Shown piece by piece: positions 59,949-64,000 of a DNA stretch of 64,000 nucleotides. The position numbers were made by a program, and so were the translations under genes. This stretch comes from Phallusia mammillata (lineage: Eukaryota; Chordata; Ascidiacea; Phlebobranchia; Ascidiidae). Numbering within the stretch: the stretch's first letter is position 1; each line of letters begins with the position of its first letter. The stretch spans positions 62,623-126,622 of the forward strand of contig QLIY01000451.1 in NCBI GenBank assembly GCA_003260075.1, written 5' to 3'. Under the pieces are notes generated by a model. That model made no database searches, was not told the origin of the DNA, and saw only the letters and a list, made by a program, of their open reading frames with translations.

Positions 59949-62295
59949 TTAGGTTTCCAAAGCAATCATGGCGGTCACATATATCACTTGTCCATGATCT
60001 AGTTTGTTATTAGGCTTGTAGTTGCACACTAACAATTGTATAACGGATAAAAAAAGCTTTACCATGACTTTAAAACGAATTAGGGACAAAACAATACAAT
60101 TTTTGACTTCTGTTGTTCAATTCAATTTTTAAAAATATTGTTAATACACACACGCACATCCATTTCGTACTTCATAATGTTTAATTTTGATTATCATTAT
60201 TGGTCAACTTGAAACATTACAATAAAATTCATTTGCACTAATTGTTTGGGTCTTTCAAAAATCTTGTTTTTAGCTTTTTCAAAAAGGTTAGTCTTTTTTC
60301 CAAGCAAATTTGACTCATTATAGATTATGCTGAGGCGCTTGTGAATAATATTATAGAGCTACTATATTAGGGCTACTGTCCTTTTAAGTAGAAAATATCT
60401 TGCAGCTTGGTAAATATTTTAACACTACGATCTCTACAGAAAATTATTTTTCTGAGTTTTTAATAAACTTTTGCTCGTGTCACGCGATCCCAATAATCTT
60501 CAGATGATAGCTTTTGGAATAAGTCAACCTAAACGACCTCGCCTATCAGTCAGGCATTGTTGAATAGAGCGTGCGACGGCTTTTTTCAGGTAAAAGGAAT
60601 CAGCTAACACAAGTTGATTTGATTGATCTAGCTTGACGTGGGAGTACTAAGATTCAGTCAACTGAATCCCTTGACAAAATTGAAGCTGTTCGCAGAAATA
60701 ACAAACAGGCCAGGTGAAAGCGTTGGCGAGGCCTCCAGGCGCCGAAAAAGACTTGTCAATTTAGTATAGTTTACCAAGGTGTTATTTGAACAAAAATCTC
60801 TAGCACATCTTTTTACCTGCGTAACGTTTCACTTTTTCCTATTCCCGTTGGTTACCGATCAAATTAAACCTTAGGTAGATTAACAAATCCATTACGCTAC
60901 ATCAAGTTTGGTCAGCACATGCATTATAAAAGTAACTGCAAGTCACTTTATCCGTAAAGTTGTTTTTGTGCCGATTATAACTTAATTCAGTTCCAAACGA
61001 TTTTTACTTCTCGTAATTACATTGCATGACTATAGTTTGCCAACATTTGGAGAAAAACATCAAAATGCAATTTTGTTAGGTAGTGGAATTACGGTGTTAT
61101 ACAACTTAGGGGTAAGCTGTATCCCTGAATTTTCTGTGAAAAGAATAATGAATGGAAACACATTGAAAACCTCTGACTTAATTCATACAATGAGCAATGA
61201 AGCGGCACATTCCACCCAAAAAATCTGTCGTCGGCTAAATACTCTAGAATAGGCTTTCATTTGTTTTCTTGCCTGGGCGTTTACTAAAGCTTGTTGTTGC
61301 AAAACAAACCTGCTTTTTTAGCCTAATTCGGTGTTCAGAGCTACATTGATGTATTCGATTAAGTTGCAGACGCAAATTATAACACGTTAATGTTCTTTAT
61401 GTGGACGGGGGGGGGGACTAGATCAAGAAAAAAAACATGAATAAAGTAGTGTTTTTCGAACAAATTATCTGTATCACAAGAAACATTGTACAAACTAAAG
61501 CAAGAACATAATCTTCATGTACAAATGCTTACAGAACATTGGAATTGGTTACCCGACACTGGCCTAAACTTACAGAAGTTTGGTATATATACTTTTATAG
61601 TGAGACAGATAAGTAAAATGTATTAAGGTGGCTTCAACTGAAGTGTTTGATACAATTACAGCTGTTTACAAATACAGTTACCAAAATAACGAACAAAACA
61701 ATTTGGAAAATTAAAAATTAACCTGTAAAACAGGAAACAAGTTGTTTTTTTAAAAGATGTTTTTGAAGCACAAAATCCTATACACCTTATGTGGTATCAC
61801 ATGATCTGCGAGTCAACATGGGCGAAATGACTCAAAACCGCATAACATAATGTGTAGGGTTTAACGCAGCTCAACCCGGAAATTGCCCCGTACAACATAC
61901 CGTGTTTTGACAAATTCTGCAAAAGAATATTTCAAATAAAAGCAGTGCATTTATCAGTAAAACGGACAGTAATTCCCCAGCAACAAATCTTTTTACGACA
62001 TAATTGCCAAACCTACATGAGTTCCACTTATACGGTTTACTTTGTTTCAACACGGTATTTGAGTTGTGAGAGTATTTAGTTATGTTATGCTGCATAATTG
62101 CATGTGCTGTAAGTAAGGTTGTTTGCACTGTTTTGTAAATATGACGTTTTTTTATTCTAATTGGTTTAGCTGGTCGAATATATATACATTCTATTTGAAT
62201 AAGGTTGATGACAGCTTAGTGATCTCATTGCCATAAGCTCATAATATTATAAAAACTGTACATCTGAATTGATAAATTGACTAACAAAAGAGAAG
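59949..62295. other. Spacer between secreted-protein gene and LINE
   Basis: AATAAA at 60221-60226 probably ends the secreted-protein mRNA. A poly-G run (10-11 G) lies near 61408. No exon is supported; the frame at 61022-61252 resembles nothing known. The last 100-150 bases are probably the LINE 5' UTR, but its start is not defined. Confidence 0.5.
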
Positions 62296-62943
62296 ATGGG
62301 AGGAACCACAAATGCCGTAAAGATGGAAAAAATGCTTCAAGCTCTGGAAGAAATTAAAAAAAGACAGGATAAGTTTGAATCTAAAATAGAGCAGGTTGAC
62401 TCTAATTCTGTTTCCACCTTGCCTAAAGGCGTTTCCACAGAAGATCTACAGACGGAGGTGAAGGAGATGAGAAGTGCCCTCTCCACACTGGAAAAAGAGA
62501 TGAAAAGCTTCAACGAAAGGATCTCCGAATGCGAGCAAAGCATCGATGATCTAGAACAATATGGGAGAAGAAACTGTCTCATCCTCCATGGAGCAAAAGA
62601 AATACCAAAGGGGAGTTACTCTAGACTGGTAGATTTTATACTACAAATTGTTAATTCAAAACTGAAGCTTAATTTCTCAGTCACTGCTATGGACATTGAC
62701 ATTGCTCATGTCTTGCCAGCAAAAAAGGGTACCCCCTTGATTATTAAATTTGTCAGAAGGTCTGTACGGAACTGCATTTTTTTCAGTAAACGCCATCTTG
62801 CCGGAACCGGATTAACTATCACAGAATCATTGACAAGAAGACGGCTACAACTGCTAAGAAAGGTCCAGGAGAAGGTGGGGATGCGGTCTACATGGACTAG
62901 CAATGGAACCATCTTCATCATGGTCAATAACAAAAAAAGGTAA
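62296..62943 (+). CDS. LINE ORF1 protein
   Basis: 215 residues from an ATG in GAGAAGATGG. Residues about 10-95 are heptad-rich (KMLQALEEIKKRQDKFESKI, EKEMKSFNERISECEQSIDD), a trimer-type coiled coil. DDLEQYGRRNCLILHG follows at about 85-100 and opens an RRM-like fold, the usual ORF1p order, then a basic C-terminal domain (RRRLQLLRKVQEK). ORF1p coats the element's RNA and acts as a chaperone. No zinc knuckle is seen. The stop is TAA at 62941. Confidence 0.88.
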   Translation: MGGTTNAVKMEKMLQALEEIKKRQDKFESKIEQVDSNSVSTLPKGVSTEDLQTEVKEMRSALSTLEKEMKSFNERISECEQSIDDLEQYGRRNCLILHGAKEIPKGSYSRLVDFILQIVNSKLKLNFSVTAMDIDIAHVLPAKKGTPLIIKFVRRSVRNCIFFSKRHLAGTGLTITESLTRRRLQLLRKVQEKVGMRSTWTSNGTIFIMVNNKKR

Positions 62944-63167
62944 TACGTAGCATAGAAGACCTGACAACCATTGCCTAAATTAGTAGTTCTGTTCTAGTGT
63001 GGTTATTAGCACACAGTGTGCTAGTTCCTTTCATTTATTTACTGTACCATTTTTTTTCTAAAACAAATGAGCACTGGCTTCAACAATGTCCTCTAAAAAA
63101 AACACCTAAAAGGCCACGAAGGGACGCTCATAAAGAAAATCTTACTCCCTGTGAAAAGTCATGGGAA

Positions 63168-64000
63168 ATGAACACGCAGCTACCATGTTCCTCCTTATCC
63201 CAACTTGAATTGCTGAATTTATTTAAATCACAAATGCCGGATACAGATGTCATTAATTCCCTTTTTGATAATGATCATGATAGTATTATTGCTGATTGTG
63301 ACGATGAAATTACCACTGAAGGTAACCCCACCACCTGCAGCTATGCCATATCACACGAAATTAAAACAACTGCTCCTTCCAAACACACTTTTTCTGCATT
63401 GTGTGTGAATATTAGATCATTGACAAACCCAACTAATTTTTCAAAACTTGAATCTCTTGTGGCAAATATGAATGTTAAGCCCACAGTCATTTGTGTTAAT
63501 GAAACTTGGATAAAACAGAATAACCCTGGTATTCATTGTTATCTACCTGGCTATAATTTCATATCAAATAGTCGTATCATCACAAATGGGGGAGGTGTAG
63601 GTTTATATATTGATAAAAGAATACCATATTCAATTTGTCAGGAACTAACAATAATGAATGAAAAAATATTTGAATCACTTTTTGTGCAAATTGCTTTCCC
63701 ACATACAAAAATCATATGTGGAACAATCTACAGGTCACCAGGACAGGATGGTAAAGGCCTTAGTGACTTTCAAAACACACTAACCTCAGCATTGACATTT
63801 ATAGATAAAAAGCGAACCCCCGCATACATTCTTGGTGATTTTAACTTCAATTTATTAAAAACTAATGATAAACATGTAGATGATTTCACCACATCACTTT
63901 TTGAAAATTCATTTATTCCATTAATTAACAAACCCACACGAATAACAAACACTGGTAGTACATGCATTGATCACATATGGACTAACGATCACAAACATAA
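63168..64000 (+). CDS. LINE ORF2, endonuclease part (runs off the window)
   Basis: The frame is open from about 62979 to the window end; the first in-frame ATG is at 63168, but translation may start upstream by reinitiation. It reads as an apurinic-type endonuclease: VNIRSLTNPTNFSKLESLV, the catalytic Glu in VICVNETWI, GGGVGLYIDKRIPYS, CGTIYRSPG, YILGDFNFNLL (Asp/Asn pair) and the His of TGSTCIDHIWTN. This domain nicks target DNA to prime reverse transcription. The reverse transcriptase would follow past 64000. Confidence 0.9.
   Translation, partial: MNTQLPCSSLSQLELLNLFKSQMPDTDVINSLFDNDHDSIIADCDDEITTEGNPTTCSYAISHEIKTTAPSKHTFSALCVNIRSLTNPTNFSKLESLVANMNVKPTVICVNETWIKQNNPGIHCYLPGYNFISNSRIITNGGGVGLYIDKRIPYSICQELTIMNEKIFESLFVQIAFPHTKIICGTIYRSPGQDGKGLSDFQNTLTSALTFIDKKRTPAYILGDFNFNLLKTNDKHVDDFTTSLFENSFIPLINKPTRITNTGSTCIDHIWTNDHKH

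Larger units (their letters stand above)
62296..64000 (+). mobile_element. LINE (non-LTR retrotransposon), 5' part, truncated by window end
   Basis: Two tandem open frames with the order of a LINE: ORF1 (nucleic-acid-binding, coiled coil) and ORF2 starting with an APE-type endonuclease. Both are open where visible, so the element may be young or even intact. The clade cannot be set without the reverse transcriptase; an L2/CR1-like group would fit the ORF1 style. Confidence 0.9.

Noticed and set aside
1-64000. CRISPR arrays, operons, bacterial promoters
   Set aside because: Spliced eukaryotic genes throughout; no spaced direct-repeat array.

Overview
The window is animal (metazoan) nuclear DNA: AT-rich, with many short GT-AG introns, genes on both strands in close head-to-head pairs, and a heavy load of short non-autonomous transposons. 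The proteins match vertebrate orthologues closely. Gene compactness and the dense hAT-type MITEs suggest an invertebrate deuterostome, most likely a tunicate such as Ciona; that species-level call is inference. Three single N bases (about 2795, 44979 and 46764) and odd poly-C runs point to a whole-genome shotgun assembly.

Layout. 1-6148 (-): 5' part of an M1 zinc aminopeptidase (type II membrane ectoenzyme) whose 3' end lies beyond base 1. 8585-11736 (-): complete sorbitol dehydrogenase gene (8 exons). 12568-19802 (+): complete cytosolic methionyl-tRNA synthetase (22 exons, one GC-AG intron). 21781-23984 (+): ribosomal stalk protein P0, whose introns hold at least three H/ACA-type snoRNA candidates, two of them copies of one another. 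25598-26348 (-): the exosome cofactor C1D. 26898-33371 (+): the microtubule-severing AAA ATPase spastin (13 exons). SORD/MARS1 and C1D/SPAST are divergent pairs about 0.83 and 0.55 kb apart.

37596-59948 (+) holds one large gene that I do not recognise. It encodes a secreted protein of roughly 1,900 residues: signal peptide, six tandem copies of a 230-260 residue module carrying an almost invariant DGGNDMYDGGN motif, Ser/Thr/Pro linkers between copies, and a Cys-containing C-terminal domain. Every module is coded by seven exons with the same phase pattern, and modules 1+2 were copied, introns included, to make modules 3+4. That duplication gives empty sites that date several transposon insertions. 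This gene is the best candidate for an undescribed system here.

62296-64000 (+) is the 5' part of a LINE (non-LTR) retrotransposon, with ORF1 and the start of ORF2 (endonuclease). At least a dozen short elements with 8-bp target duplications and CAG...CTG ends (hAT type) are scattered through introns and spacers, and their targets often resemble GTATAGAG.
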